From: Angustibacter luteus
Lineage (GTDB): Bacteria > Actinomycetota > Actinomycetes > Actinomycetales > Angustibacteraceae
Direction: 5' to 3'
Assembly: GCF_039541115.1 (NCBI RefSeq)
Contig: NZ_BAABFP010000005.1
Coordinates: 542,447 to 606,446, forward strand
DNA: 64,000 bases
Shown piece by piece: positions 48,037-57,284 of this stretch. The notes under the pieces are model-generated. The model searched no databases and was not told where the DNA came from. It worked only from the letters and a program-made list of their open reading frames with translations. The position numbers and the translations under genes were made by a program. Every line of letters begins with the position of its first letter. Position 1 is the stretch's first letter.

Positions 48037-48579
48037 GTGAGTCCAGCCCTCGACGTCCGGCGCCCCGCGCTCGCCCACGCCCCGCTCCTCGCCGACCCGG
48101 TCGCCGCCGCGCTGCAGGCCTGGGTGCACGCGGACGGCGTCGGCGTCGCCGCGATCGACCCCGACCTGGCGGACACCGCCGCCTTCGTCGAGGCGTACGG
48201 CGTGGCCTCGGACGCGTCGGCGAACTGCGTCGTCGTCGGCGGGCGGCGCGACGGCGTCGAGCGGATTGCGGCGTGTGTCGTGCTGGCCACCACCCGGGCC
48301 GACGTCAACGGGATCGTGCGCCGCGCCCTGGACGTCCGCAAGGCGTCGTTCCTGCCGATGGACCGGGCCGTCGAGCTGACGGGCATGGAGTACGGCGGGA
48401 TCACCCCGATCGGGCTGCCCGCCGACTGGCTGCTCCTGGTGGACGAGGCCGTGACGCTGGCCGGGCGGGTCATCGTGGGCTCGGGGCTGCGGCGCAGCAA
48501 GATCGAGGTCCCCGGAGCGGACCTCGCCCGGCTCCCCCGGGCCACCGTGGTGCCGGGCCTCGGCCGCCCAGTGGGCTGA
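48037..48579 (+). CDS. YbaK/aminoacyl-tRNA editing-domain protein
   Basis: A 180-residue single-domain protein of the YbaK/ProX family. The catalytic-site Lys lies in RRALDVRKASFLPMDRAVELTGMEYGGITPIGLP, a near-perfect family signature, and the end VGSGLRRSKIEVPGADLARL matches too. Family members deacylate mischarged Cys- or Ala-tRNA. The GTG at 48037 gives the family's usual length. Divergent from helD across 94 bases. Confidence 0.92.
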   Translation: MSPALDVRRPALAHAPLLADPVAAALQAWVHADGVGVAAIDPDLADTAAFVEAYGVASDASANCVVVGGRRDGVERIAACVVLATTRADVNGIVRRALDVRKASFLPMDRAVELTGMEYGGITPIGLPADWLLLVDEAVTLAGRVIVGSGLRRSKIEVPGADLARLPRATVVPGLGRPVG

Positions 48580-48591
48580 GCCGATCCGACG

Positions 48592-49401
48592 TCAGGGGCG
48601 CAGCGCCCAGAAGGCGACGGCGCTGGCCGCCGCCACGTTGAGCGAGTCGACGCCACCAACCATGGGGATCCGCACCACCAGGTCGGACGCCGCCACCGTC
48701 GACTCCGCGAGCCCGTGGCCTTCCGTGCCGAGCACCAGGGCCAGCCGGTCCGGTGGCGCTGCGGCCAGCTCGTCCAGCGGCACCGCGGACGCGGACAGGG
48801 CGAAGGACGCCACCGTGAAGCCGTCGTCCCGCAACGTCTGCATCCCCTCCGGCCACGGGTCGATGCGGGTCCACGGCACCTGGAAGACCGTCCCCATCGA
48901 GACCCGGACGCTGCGTCGGTAGAGCGGGTCCGCGCACTGCGGGGTCACCAGCACGGCGTCCACGCCGAGCGCCGCCGCCGACCGGAACATCGCGCCCACG
49001 TTCGTGTGGTCCACGACGTCCTCCAGCACGGCGACCCGGCGCGCCCCGCGGACGACGTCCTGCACCGTGGGCAGGTCGGGCCGGTGCATCGCGGCGATCG
49101 CGCCGCGGTGCAGGTGGAAGCCGGTCAGCGCCTGCAGCACCGACGGCTCGCCGACGAACACGGGGACGCCGTCCCGCTCGGCATCCGCGACCACGTCCGC
49201 GAGGTCGTCCAACCACCGCGGCGCCATCAGGAACGAGCGCGGTCGGTGTCCCGCGGCCAGCGCGCGACGGATCACCTTCTCGCTCTCCGCCAGGTACAGG
49301 CCCTGCTCGGGCTCGCGCAGCCGGCGCAGCGCGACGTCCGTGAGGCTCGTGTAGTCGGCCACCCGCGGGTCGGCCGGGTCCTCGATCCGCTGCACGCTCA
49401 C
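48592..49401 (-). CDS. SpoU/TrmH-family RNA 2'-O-methyltransferase
   Basis: A 269-residue SPOUT methyltransferase. The N-terminal L30e-like part (YLAESEKVIRRALAAGHRPRSFLMA) precedes the knotted SAM domain with the three motifs: EDVVDHTNVGAMFRSAAALGVDAVL (motif 1, with N and R), LVLGTEGHGL (motif 2) and IPMVGGVDSLNVAAASAV (motif 3). It methylates a rRNA or tRNA ribose; the exact site is not inferable. The GTG start overlaps the TSUP gene's stop (GTGA). Last gene of the leftward NfeD-SPFH-TSUP-TrmH set. Confidence 0.93.
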   Translation of the reverse strand: MSVQRIEDPADPRVADYTSLTDVALRRLREPEQGLYLAESEKVIRRALAAGHRPRSFLMAPRWLDDLADVVADAERDGVPVFVGEPSVLQALTGFHLHRGAIAAMHRPDLPTVQDVVRGARRVAVLEDVVDHTNVGAMFRSAAALGVDAVLVTPQCADPLYRRSVRVSMGTVFQVPWTRIDPWPEGMQTLRDDGFTVASFALSASAVPLDELAAAPPDRLALVLGTEGHGLAESTVAASDLVVRIPMVGGVDSLNVAAASAVAFWALRP

Positions 49402-50174
49402 CCGGTCGTCACCACCTTCACGATGGCCACCAGGCCGACCACCACGATGAACACGCGCAGCGCGCCGGGCGGCAGCCGCCGTCCGTAGCGCGAACCGAGC
49501 ACACCGCCCAGGAGCGAACCGGCGGCGATCAGCGCCACCACCCGCCAGTCGATGTGGTCGCGGGCGACGACCAGGAACGTGAGCGCCGCGACGCTGTTCA
49601 CGACCAGGGCCAGCACGTTCTTGACGCCGTTGAGGCGCTGCATGGACTCGGGCACCAGGGAGCCGAGCAGCCCCATCAGCAGCACGCCCTGGGCAGCGCC
49701 GAAGTACCCGCCGTAGGCGCCGGCGCCGAGGGTGCCGGCCATCAGCAGCGCCCGGTGCCACCGGCTCTCGTCCTGGTCGGGATCCGCGTGCCGGGCCGCG
49801 ACCCGGGCCTGCAGGCGAGGCTGCAGCACCACCAGCACCAGCGAGATCGCCAGCAGCACCGGGACGATCGCCTCGAAGGCCGACGCGGGCAGGCGCAGCA
49901 GGAGCAGCGCCCCGACCATCGCACCGACGAACGACATCGGCGCCAGCAGCCGGAGCAGCCGCCCCTGCCCGGCCAGCTCGCATCGGTAGCCCCAGGTGCC
50001 CGAGACGCCGCCGGGCACCAGCCCGATGTTGTTGGACACGTTGGCGGTCACCGGCGGGAAGCCGAACGCCAGCAGGGTCGGGAAGGTGATCAGGCTGCCC
50101 GAGCCGACGATCGTGTTGATGGTGCCGGCGGCGACGCCCGCAGCGAAGATCGCGAGCACCTCGAACCAGGACAC
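49398..50174 (-). CDS. TSUP-family (TauE/SafE) membrane transporter
   Basis: A 258-residue protein with about eight membrane helices. The opening GVAAGTINTIVGSGSLITFPTLLAFGFPPVTANVSNNIGLVPG is the family's typical first repeat, and GAYGGYFGAAQGVLLMGLLG is the matching second repeat. TSUP proteins export sulfite, sulfoacetate or related anions; the substrate here is unknown. It is coupled to the downstream methyltransferase by GTGA overlap; the SPFH gene ends 27 bases upstream. Confidence 0.92.
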   Translation of the reverse strand: MSWFEVLAIFAAGVAAGTINTIVGSGSLITFPTLLAFGFPPVTANVSNNIGLVPGGVSGTWGYRCELAGQGRLLRLLAPMSFVGAMVGALLLLRLPASAFEAIVPVLLAISLVLVVLQPRLQARVAARHADPDQDESRWHRALLMAGTLGAGAYGGYFGAAQGVLLMGLLGSLVPESMQRLNGVKNVLALVVNSVAALTFLVVARDHIDWRVVALIAAGSLLGGVLGSRYGRRLPPGALRVFIVVVGLVAIVKVVTTG

Positions 50175-50201
50175 CCCGCGACCCTAGGCGAGGCCGGCCC
50201 G

Positions 50202-51416
50202 TCAGGCCCGGGGAGGGTCCTGCCCGTCGTCCTGCCCGTCGTCCTGCCCGGCGTCCGGGCCGGGGGCGGGCGGCGCGGGCGGCACCACCGGCGGTGGGAC
50301 GTCCTCGACGTCGCCCAGCAGCCCGGGCTGGGACGCCGACCGGCTGGGCATCGGTCCCGGGTGGATGCCCGCACTGGCCGCACCCTCGGCCTCGGCGCTG
50401 GCGCCGGCCGCCTCACGTCGGGCCTGGGCCAGCGCCTCGTTCGGGTCCTGCAGCACGGGAGCCTCGAACGGCAGGTCGTCGGGTGGGGGCGGCGCGGCCG
50501 ACCCACCCGCCGGTGCGGGGCCGTCGGGCTCGGGCTGCAGCCGGCCGAGTACGCCGCCGATGCCCTTGAGCGCCTCGCCGAGCTCACTCGGCACGATCCA
50601 CAGCTTGTTGCTGTCACCGCGGGCGATCTGCGGCAGCATCTGCAGGTACTGGTACGCCAGCAGCTTCTGGTCAGGGTTGCCGCGGTGGATCGCGTCGAAC
50701 ACCTGCTGGATGGCGCGGGCCTCGCCGGTCGCGTTGAGGATCGCGGCCTGGGCGGTGCCCTCGGCGCGCAGGATGTTGGACTGCTTCTCGCCCTCGGCGG
50801 TGAGGATCTGGGCCTGCTTGACACCCTCGGCGGTGAGGATCGTGGCGCGGCGGTCCCGCTCGGCCCGCATCTGCTTCTCCATCGAGTCCTGCACCGAGGC
50901 CGGCGGGTCGATGGCCTTGAGCTCCACCCGGTTCACCCGGATCCCCCACTTGCCGGTGGCCTCGTCCAGGACGCCGCGCAGCTGCCCGTTGATCTGGTCG
51001 CGGCTGGTCAGCGTCTGCTCCAGGTCGAGCGAGCCGATGACGTTGCGCAGCGTGGTGACGGTCAGCTGCTCGATGCCCTGGATGTAGTTGGCGATCTCGT
51101 AGACCGCCGACTTCGGGTCGGTCACCTGGAAGTAGATGACCGTGTCGATGCTCACCACCAGGTTGTCCGAGGTGATCACGGGCTGCGGCGGGAAGGAGAC
51201 GACCTGCTCGCGCAGGTCGACGTTGGCACGAGGCTTGTCGATGAAGGGGATCAGCAGGTGCAGCCCCGCCTCCAGCGTGCGCGAGTACCGGCCCAGCCGT
51301 TCGATGATGATCGCCGTCGCCTGGGACACCACCCGGATCGTGCGGGCGATGACGATGACGACGAACAGCAGCAGCAGCCCCAGGACTACCAGGACGACGA
51401 TCTGGCCGGTACTCAC
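50202..51416 (-). CDS. SPFH/band-7 membrane-scaffold protein
   Basis: A 404-residue stomatin/paraslipin-like protein. One N-terminal membrane helix (VVLVVLGLLLLFVVIVIA), then the SPFH domain (QATAIIIERLGRYSRTLEAGLHLLIPFIDKPRANVDLREQVV) and a coiled-coil part (ERDRRATILTAEGVKQAQILTAEGEKQSNIL) that oligomerises into membrane microdomain cages. The tail is acidic, Pro/Ala-rich and ends in GQDDGQDDGQDPP, encoded by a 12-base tandem repeat. It overlaps the NfeD gene by four bases (GTGA), the standard SPFH-NfeD pairing. Confidence 0.94.
   Translation of the reverse strand: MSTGQIVVLVVLGLLLLFVVIVIARTIRVVSQATAIIIERLGRYSRTLEAGLHLLIPFIDKPRANVDLREQVVSFPPQPVITSDNLVVSIDTVIYFQVTDPKSAVYEIANYIQGIEQLTVTTLRNVIGSLDLEQTLTSRDQINGQLRGVLDEATGKWGIRVNRVELKAIDPPASVQDSMEKQMRAERDRRATILTAEGVKQAQILTAEGEKQSNILRAEGTAQAAILNATGEARAIQQVFDAIHRGNPDQKLLAYQYLQMLPQIARGDSNKLWIVPSELGEALKGIGGVLGRLQPEPDGPAPAGGSAAPPPPDDLPFEAPVLQDPNEALAQARREAAGASAEAEGAASAGIHPGPMPSRSASQPGLLGDVEDVPPPVVPPAPPAPGPDAGQDDGQDDGQDPPRA
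50217..50252. repeat. 12-base tandem repeat at the SPFH C-terminus
   Basis: Three copies (the last with one change) of gtcctgcccgtc encode the repeated Asp-Gly-Gln-Asp at the end of the SPFH protein. It keeps the reading frame with any copy number, so tail length could vary between strains. Confidence 0.85.
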
Positions 51417-51898
51417 GTAGTGCCCTCCGATTCCGGTTGGGTGACCGGGGCCTCGGCCGCGACGATCGCGGTGGCCCCGTCGATAGCGATGACGGTGACG
51501 TCCGCACCGGGCAGCAGCGCCTCAGGCGGACCGGTACGACGGGTGCGGGCGGACCAGATCTCGCCGTGCAGCTTGACCCGGCCACCGGTCTCGGTCACGG
51601 TCTCGACCACGAGCGCGTGCCGGCCCACCAGGGCCGCGGAGCCGGTGAGGATCGCGTCGCCCATCCGCATCCGGCGGATGACCACCGGCCGCAGGAATCC
51701 CAGCAGCACCATGGCCACGACCACGAAGACCACGACCTGGACGATCACGTTGGCCCCGAACGCTGCGGCGACCGCGGCACCCAGCGCCCCGACCGCCAGC
51801 ATGATGAAGACGAGGTCGAGCGTGGCCACCTCGATGGCACCGAGCAGCAGGGCAAGACCCAGCCAGGTCAGCGCCGGGTACTCCGTCAGCCAGTCCAT
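51413..51898 (-). CDS. NfeD-like membrane protein
   Basis: A 161-residue NfeD-family protein. The N-terminal membrane region (WLGLALLLGAIEVATLDLVFIMLAVGALGAAVAAAF and a second pair of helices) precedes a cytoplasmic OB-fold domain (ALVGRHALVVETVTETGGRVKLHGEIWSAR). It forms a complex with its SPFH partner, encoded next with a four-base overlap, and probably organises membrane domains. A longer in-frame start exists but 51898 gives the usual family beginning. Confidence 0.92.
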   Translation of the reverse strand: MDWLTEYPALTWLGLALLLGAIEVATLDLVFIMLAVGALGAAVAAAFGANVIVQVVVFVVVAMVLLGFLRPVVIRRMRMGDAILTGSAALVGRHALVVETVTETGGRVKLHGEIWSARTRRTGPPEALLPGADVTVIAIDGATAIVAAEAPVTQPESEGTT

Positions 51899-52032
51899 GC
51901 GCCACCTTCTCGTGCGACGTCGGAACGCCGTCCCCACCGTTCAGACGCCTGGTCGGCCGCGGACGTTCCCCCGAGCGGCTCACCTTCCCACGCAGCGATC
52001 AAGTCGGCCACCGTCTCATCCGATAGTGCGCC

Positions 52033-53130
52033 GTGACCCCTGGTGAACGCACCCCCAGCCGGGCGCGGTGGGCCTGGCGGGCGATCGCGTCGCTCGCCTG
52101 CGTGTCCCTCACCTGGGTGGTCTCCGCACCGGCCCAGGCCGAGGACGCCGCCACCGCACGACGGCACGCCCAGGAGGCCGCAGCACAGGTGCAGCAGATC
52201 CAGGAACGACTCGCGACCGCCGAGGCCGGGTACGAGGCCGCGCTCAGCGGTGTGGGCGACCGGGTCAGCGACTACCTGCAGGCCGACGCGCAGAGCGCGG
52301 ACGCGCAGCACAGCGCCGATGCGGCGGCGGACCAGGCCGCTGCCTCCGTGCGCGCGCTCTACCTGAGCGGTGGCCAGGCCGGGCTGCTCAACACGGTGCT
52401 GACCTCGAGCAGCCTCGAGGACCTGGCCTCACGCATGATCGGGGTCGACCGGGTGCTGTCGACCACCAGCGCGAGCGCGGACGACGCGCAGCAGCAGGCG
52501 GACCGGCTCGTCGACGTGGCGGCGGAGAAGGAACGGCACGCGGACGCCGCTGTCGTCACTGCCGCCCAGCTCACCCGGCAGGCCGACCAGGTCGCGGCCC
52601 TGCTGGCCGCGGCGCAGCACTCGCTCGACTCGCTGTCGGCGACGGCGCGGCAGCTGACGGAGGCCGAGGACGCGGCGAGGGCGCTCGCCGCCGCCCGCCG
52701 GGCCGCCGAGGCCGGCCAGGACGACGCCATCGGCGCGGCCCGCGCCCAGCTGCCCACCGCCGAGTACTTCCGGCTCTACCAGGCGGCCGCCCGGACCTGC
52801 TCGGGGATGGACTGGACCCTGCTGGCCGCGGTCGGCCAGGTGGAGAGCGGGCACGGCCGCAACGCGGGCACCAGCTCGGCGGGGGCGCAGGGGCCGATGC
52901 AGTTCATGCCCGGCACGTTCGCCTCCTACGCCGTGGACGGCAACCACGACGGGAAGCTGGACGTCTACTCCCCGGCCGACGCGATCTACACCGCGGCCCG
53001 GTACCTGTGCAGCGGCGGGGCGGGGTCGCCGGCCGGGGTGAGCGCGGCGCTGTTCCGCTACAACCGGGCGCAGTGGTACGTCGACCTGGTGCTCTCGGTG
53101 CAGGCGCAGCTCCAGGCAACCCTGGGCTGA
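52033..53130 (+). CDS. Secreted lytic transglycosylase with coiled coil
   Basis: A 365-residue exported protein. The signal peptide (about 1-36, ARWAWRAIASLACVSLTWVVSAPAQA) is followed by a long coiled coil (about 38-235) like those of RipA/NlpC-P60 endopeptidases, and a C-terminal SLT-like domain with catalytic Glu in AAVGQVESGHGRNAG, plus QGPMQFMPGTF and YTAARYLC, the family features. It probably cleaves peptidoglycan in cell-wall remodelling or separation. GTG start at 52033. Its 3' end is seven bases from the convergent ABC ATPase gene. It is divergent from nfeD. Confidence 0.92.
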   Translation: MTPGERTPSRARWAWRAIASLACVSLTWVVSAPAQAEDAATARRHAQEAAAQVQQIQERLATAEAGYEAALSGVGDRVSDYLQADAQSADAQHSADAAADQAAASVRALYLSGGQAGLLNTVLTSSSLEDLASRMIGVDRVLSTTSASADDAQQQADRLVDVAAEKERHADAAVVTAAQLTRQADQVAALLAAAQHSLDSLSATARQLTEAEDAARALAAARRAAEAGQDDAIGAARAQLPTAEYFRLYQAAARTCSGMDWTLLAAVGQVESGHGRNAGTSSAGAQGPMQFMPGTFASYAVDGNHDGKLDVYSPADAIYTAARYLCSGGAGSPAGVSAALFRYNRAQWYVDLVLSVQAQLQATLG

Positions 53131-53137
53131 CCGGTCG

Positions 53138-53920
53138 TCAGCGGGCGCGCGCCGTCCACCGGTCGCCGTGCCGCTCCAGCAGCAGGGGCAGGCCGAACGT
53201 GGCCTCGAGGTTCTCCTGGGTCAGCGTGATCTCCAACGGACCGGCGGCGACGACCCGGCCACCGCGGAGCAGCAGGACGTCCGTGAAGTGCGGCGGGATC
53301 TCCTCGACGTGGTGGGTGACCAGGACGAGCGCCGGCGCGTAGATGTCCTCCGCGATCGCGCCGAGCCGCTTGACGAGGTCCTCGCGCCCTCCCAGGTCCA
53401 GGCCCGCGGCCGGCTCGTCCAGCAGCATCAGCTCGGGGTCCGTCATCAGGGCCCGGGCGATCTGCACCCGCTTGCGCTCCCCCTCGCTCAGCGTGCCGAA
53501 CGTGCGGTCCACGAGGTGTCCCACACCCAAGGTCTCGAGCAGCTGCGCGGCGCGGCCGTGGTCGAGGGCGTCGTACTGCTCGATCCACCGCCCGGTGACA
53601 CCGTAGGACGCGGTGACCACGACGTCGCCGACCCGCTCGCCGCCCGGGATCCGTTCCGACAGTGCGGCGCTGGCCAGCCCGACCCGCGGCCGCAGCTCGA
53701 AGACGTCCACCGCGCCCAGGACCTCACCGAGGACGCCGGCGACCCCGCGGGTCGGGTGCATCCGCGCGGACGCGATCTGCAGCAGCGTCGTCTTGCCGGC
53801 ACCGTTGGGGCCGAGCACGACCCACCGCTCGCCCTCGCTGACCTCCCAGGTCACGTCGTCCAGGAGCGTGGTCGAACCACGCACGACGGTGACCCCGGCC
53901 ATCGCCAGGACGTCGCTCAT
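53138..53920 (-). CDS. Lone ABC ATPase
   Basis: A 260-residue ATP-binding protein with Walker A GPNGAGKTTLLQ, signature LSEGERKRVQIARALM, Walker B LMLLDEPAAGLDL and switch His in VLVTHHVEEIPPHF. The sequence style (HPTRGVAGVLGEVLG, EEIPPHFTDVLLLRGG) resembles the ModF/YbbA-like lone ATPases of actinomycetes; no permease gene is adjacent. It may function with proteins encoded elsewhere or in a non-transport role such as ribosome or DNA-associated ABC proteins. Divergent from the unknown gene at 53989. Confidence 0.9.
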   Translation of the reverse strand: MSDVLAMAGVTVVRGSTTLLDDVTWEVSEGERWVVLGPNGAGKTTLLQIASARMHPTRGVAGVLGEVLGAVDVFELRPRVGLASAALSERIPGGERVGDVVVTASYGVTGRWIEQYDALDHGRAAQLLETLGVGHLVDRTFGTLSEGERKRVQIARALMTDPELMLLDEPAAGLDLGGREDLVKRLGAIAEDIYAPALVLVTHHVEEIPPHFTDVLLLRGGRVVAAGPLEITLTQENLEATFGLPLLLERHGDRWTARAR

Positions 53921-53988
53921 GCGCCACGTCCTCGTAGCGTCGCCGAAACCATGAGGGCGAGACTATGGCACCGACGTAGCCTCATCCC

Positions 53989-54771
53989 ATGACCCCGTTG
54001 CCGCGCGCCGCCGTGCTCGGCCTGTGGGCCACCCCGGTGCTGGCCGGGCGGGTCAACGCCGGTGCGCTGCTGCGGGCCGTGCAGGGGGACGACGAGCCGC
54101 ACGAGGTGGCTACCGCGGACGCCGCCGCGCTGGGCCCGCTGGCCGCGCCGGGCCGGTTGCCGGAGCTGCTGGGCACGCTTCGCGAGCAGCGGGTGCGCGC
54201 ACTGCGCCTGGTGCTGCCGGTGCCCGGCGACCCGTCCGCGTTGCCCGGCCCGCCGAAGGTCAACGAGGCCGCGATCGAGGCCGGTGAGTGCCTGGTGACC
54301 GTCGGCGGCCCGCCCCTGGTGCTGATCCCCGAGGTCTACGAGTTCGGTTCGGTCTACGAGATCGGGCACCAGGTGCTCTGGCAGGTGCAGGACTGCTCGC
54401 CGCCGGTCGCCCCGCTCAGCACCACGGTCGGCGAGGCCGAGCGCGAGCTGCGCGAGGCCCTGCTGCGCGCCACCGACACCCTGCACGAGCTGGACCTGGC
54501 CCGGTGGCGGCCCGATGCCGCCGAACGGATCCAGGGGCTGCGCCAGGGGACGGACCAGGCGTGGCCGCCCGGCACGCCGCCGCGAGCAGCCCGGGTGCTC
54601 GACCTGGCCTGGCGGGTGCGGTCCATCGTCGAGCTCGCGCGTGAGGACGACGGCGCCGCGGTGAACGGGTGGGAGGCGACCCGCCGCGACGAGGAGCTGC
54701 GCCAGCTCGAGACCGTCTGCCGCCGGGCGCTGGTCGCCGCGGTGAACGCGCCGATCCACCCGCCGGACTAG
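53989..54771 (+). CDS. Conserved actinobacterial protein, unknown function
   Basis: A 260-residue protein. I recognise no catalytic motif. The N-terminal half has beta/alpha alternation (AAVLGLWATPVLAGRVNAGALLRAVQGDDEPHEV), the middle a segment LVLIPEVYEFGSVYEIGHQVLWQVQDCSPP, and the C-terminal half is helical (ERELREALLRATDTLHELDLARWRPDAAERI). Presence between a lone ABC ATPase and glycogen genes is probably conserved in actinomycetes but I cannot recall a function. Its TAG stop shares a CTAG with the convergent glgA stop. The GTG-free ATG start at 53989 looks sound. Confidence 0.7.
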   Translation: MTPLPRAAVLGLWATPVLAGRVNAGALLRAVQGDDEPHEVATADAAALGPLAAPGRLPELLGTLREQRVRALRLVLPVPGDPSALPGPPKVNEAAIEAGECLVTVGGPPLVLIPEVYEFGSVYEIGHQVLWQVQDCSPPVAPLSTTVGEAERELREALLRATDTLHELDLARWRPDAAERIQGLRQGTDQAWPPGTPPRAARVLDLAWRVRSIVELAREDDGAAVNGWEATRRDEELRQLETVCRRALVAAVNAPIHPPD

Positions 54772-55955
54772 CGCAGGGACCGGTACACCTCCAGCGTGCG
54801 GGCGGCCACGGTGGCCCAGCCGAACTCCTGCTCGGCGCGGACGCGCCCCGCGACGCCGCGGACCCGGGCCCGGGCCGGGTCGGACACGGCGTCCACCAGG
54901 GCCGCCGCCAGGTCCGCCACGAAGCCCTCGGGGTCCACCGGAGTGCCCGAGCCGTCGTCCACCTGCTCGATCGGCACGAGCCAACCGGTCTCGCCGTCCT
55001 GCACGACCTCCGGGATGCCGCCGGTCGCGGTGGCCACGACGGGCAGCTCGCAGGCCATGGCCTCGAGGTTCACGATGCCCAGCGGCTCGTACACCGACGG
55101 GCAGGCGAAGACCGTGCCGCTGGACAGCAGCGCGACGACGTCCTCGCGGTCCAGCATGCGGTCGATCCAGACGACGCCCTGGCGGGTCGTGCGCAGCCCG
55201 TCCACCAGGGCTTCGACCTCCGCCATGATCTCGGCGGTGTCCGGGGCGCCGGCGCACAGCACGAGCTGGACGTCGGGCGGTAGCTGGGCCGCGGCCCGCA
55301 GGAAGTACGGCAGGCCCTTCTGCCGGGTGATCCGGCCGACGAAGACCACGCTGGGCTGGTCCGGGTCGACGCCCAGCGCGCGGACAGCGTCCGGCCGGGG
55401 TCGCCGGGACCAGTCGACCGTGTCGATGCCGTTGTGCACCACGTGCACGCGGGCCGGGTCGACGTCCGGGTAGCTGCGCAGCACGTCCCGGCGCATCCCG
55501 GCGCTGACGGCGATGACGGCGGCCGCCGCCTCGTAGGCCGTCTTCTCGACCCAGGACGACAGGGCGTAGCCGCCGCCCAGCTGCTCGGCCTTCCACGGCC
55601 GCAACGGTTCCAGGCTGTGCGCGGTGACCACGTGCGGGGCGCCGTGCAGCAGGGAGGCGAGGTGCCCACCGAAGTTGGCGTACCAGGTGTGCGAGTGGAC
55701 GACGTCCGCGCCGTCGCAGTCCTGCGCCATCGGCAGGTCGACCCCCATGCTGCGCAGCGCGGCGTTCGCGCCCGCCAGCTCGACCGGGTCCGGGTAGCCG
55801 GTCGTGCCCACCTCGGCGCGCTCGGGGCCGAAGCAACGGACCCGGACGTCGAGGCCGGGGTCGGAGCGCAACGCGCGGACGAGCTCGGCGACGTGCACTC
55901 CCGCCCCGCCGTAGACGTCGGGTGGGTACTCGCGAGACAGCACGTCGATGCGCAC
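54768..55955 (-). CDS. glgA: Glycogen synthase / GT4 glucosyltransferase
   Basis: A 395-residue GT4-family glucosyltransferase. Start [28 protein letters not shown] (donor-loop GGAG), [17 protein letters not shown], the phosphate-binding [23 protein letters not shown] and the nucleotide-sugar E-x7-E motif [23 protein letters not shown]. This is the actinobacterial GlgA/GlgM type; mycobacterial relatives make maltose-1-phosphate for the GlgE route, so it could do either. GTG start at 55955 chosen; longer open frame is spurious. Divergent from glgC, so the pair can be co-regulated. Confidence 0.94.
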   Translation of the reverse strand: MRIDVLSREYPPDVYGGAGVHVAELVRALRSDPGLDVRVRCFGPERAEVGTTGYPDPVELAGANAALRSMGVDLPMAQDCDGADVVHSHTWYANFGGHLASLLHGAPHVVTAHSLEPLRPWKAEQLGGGYALSSWVEKTAYEAAAAVIAVSAGMRRDVLRSYPDVDPARVHVVHNGIDTVDWSRRPRPDAVRALGVDPDQPSVVFVGRITRQKGLPYFLRAAAQLPPDVQLVLCAGAPDTAEIMAEVEALVDGLRTTRQGVVWIDRMLDREDVVALLSSGTVFACPSVYEPLGIVNLEAMACELPVVATATGGIPEVVQDGETGWLVPIEQVDDGSGTPVDPEGFVADLAAALVDAVSDPARARVRGVAGRVRAEQEFGWATVAARTLEVYRSLR

Positions 55956-56030
55956 GGCCTCACCGTAGTGGCGGGGTTCGTCCCCGCGCACCCCTCGCGT
56001 GGCCCCGGCTCGAAGACTAGGTTCCTGAGC

Positions 56031-57284
56031 ATGCCGACTCGTGCGCGCAACCCGAAGATCCTGGCGATCGTCCTGGCGGGCGGCGAGGGCAAGCGCCTGA
56101 TGCCCCTGACCGCCGACCGGGCCAAGCCCGCCGTGCCCTACGGCGGCATCTACCGGCTCATCGACTTCGCGCTGTCCAACGTCGTGAACTCCGGGTACCT
56201 CAAGGTCGTCGTCCTGACCCAGTACAAGTCGCACAGCCTGGACCGGCACATCGCCAAGACGTGGCGCATGTCGAACATGCTCGGCAACTACGTCGCCCCG
56301 GTGCCCGCGCAGCAGCGCGTCGGCAAACGCTGGTACCTCGGCAGCGCCGACGCCATCTTCCAGAGCCTCAACCTCGTGCACGACGAGAAGCCGGACATCG
56401 TCGTCGTGGTCGGCGCCGACCACGTCTACCGGATGGACTTCCGGCAGATGGTCGCGCAGCACATCGAGACCGGCGCCGCCGCGACGGTCGCGGCCATCCG
56501 CCAGCCGATCGAGCTCGCCGACCAGTTCGGCGTGATCGACGTGAAGCCCGAGGACCCCCGCCAGATCCGCGAGTTCCTGGAGAAGCCGACGGACCCCGAG
56601 GGCCTGCCGGACTCCCCCGGTGAGGTGCTGGCCTCGATGGGCAACTACGTGTTCAACACCGACGCCCTGATCGACGCGGTCACCCGCGACGCCGCGAGCG
56701 AGGACACCAAGCACGACATGGGCGGCGACATCATCCCGGACTTCGTGTCCCGCGGTGAGGCCGGCGTGTACGACTTCAAGAACAACGACGTGCCCGGATC
56801 GACGGAGCGCGACCGCGACTACTGGCGTGACGTCGGCACGATGGACGCGTACTACGACGCGCACATGGACCTGATCTCGGTCTTCCCGGTCTTCAACCTC
56901 TACAACTACGACTGGCCGATCTTCACCGACTACGGCTCGTTGCCGCCGGCCAAGTTCGTGCACGGCTGGCACGGCCGCATCGGGCACGCGGTGAACTCCT
57001 CGGTGTCCCCCGGCACCGTGGTGTCGGGAGCGACGATCGAGAACTCGGTGCTGTCGCCGAACTGCTACATCCACTCGTGGTCCAGCGTGAGCGACAGCGT
57101 GCTGCTGGACAACGTCGAGATCGGCAGGCACGCGGTCGTGCGTCGGGCGATCGTCGACAAGAACGTGGTGATCCCCGAGGGCGCGCGGATCGGGATGGAC
57201 CCCGAGGAGGACCGCGCCCGGGGGCTGACCGTCACCGAGTCCGGGTTGGTCGTCATCGGCAAGGGCCAGAAGGTGACCGTGTGA
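56031..57284 (+). CDS. glgC: Glucose-1-phosphate adenylyltransferase GlgC
   Basis: A 417-residue ADP-glucose pyrophosphorylase, the committed step of glycogen synthesis. Substrate site [52 protein letters not shown] and a C-terminal left-handed beta helix ([24 protein letters not shown]-like hexapeptides) for allosteric control and tetramerisation. Divergent from glgA, and the GTG of the following F420 enzyme overlaps the stop (GTGA). Confidence 0.97.
   Translation: MPTRARNPKILAIVLAGGEGKRLMPLTADRAKPAVPYGGIYRLIDFALSNVVNSGYLKVVVLTQYKSHSLDRHIAKTWRMSNMLGNYVAPVPAQQRVGKRWYLGSADAIFQSLNLVHDEKPDIVVVVGADHVYRMDFRQMVAQHIETGAAATVAAIRQPIELADQFGVIDVKPEDPRQIREFLEKPTDPEGLPDSPGEVLASMGNYVFNTDALIDAVTRDAASEDTKHDMGGDIIPDFVSRGEAGVYDFKNNDVPGSTERDRDYWRDVGTMDAYYDAHMDLISVFPVFNLYNYDWPIFTDYGSLPPAKFVHGWHGRIGHAVNSSVSPGTVVSGATIENSVLSPNCYIHSWSSVSDSVLLDNVEIGRHAVVRRAIVDKNVVIPEGARIGMDPEEDRARGLTVTESGLVVIGKGQKVTV

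Noticed and set aside
45615-48641. 1008-codon open frame antisense to helD
   Set aside because: Composition is low-complexity Arg/His/Gln/Gly and it overlaps the well-supported helD and the YbaK gene; a shadow frame.
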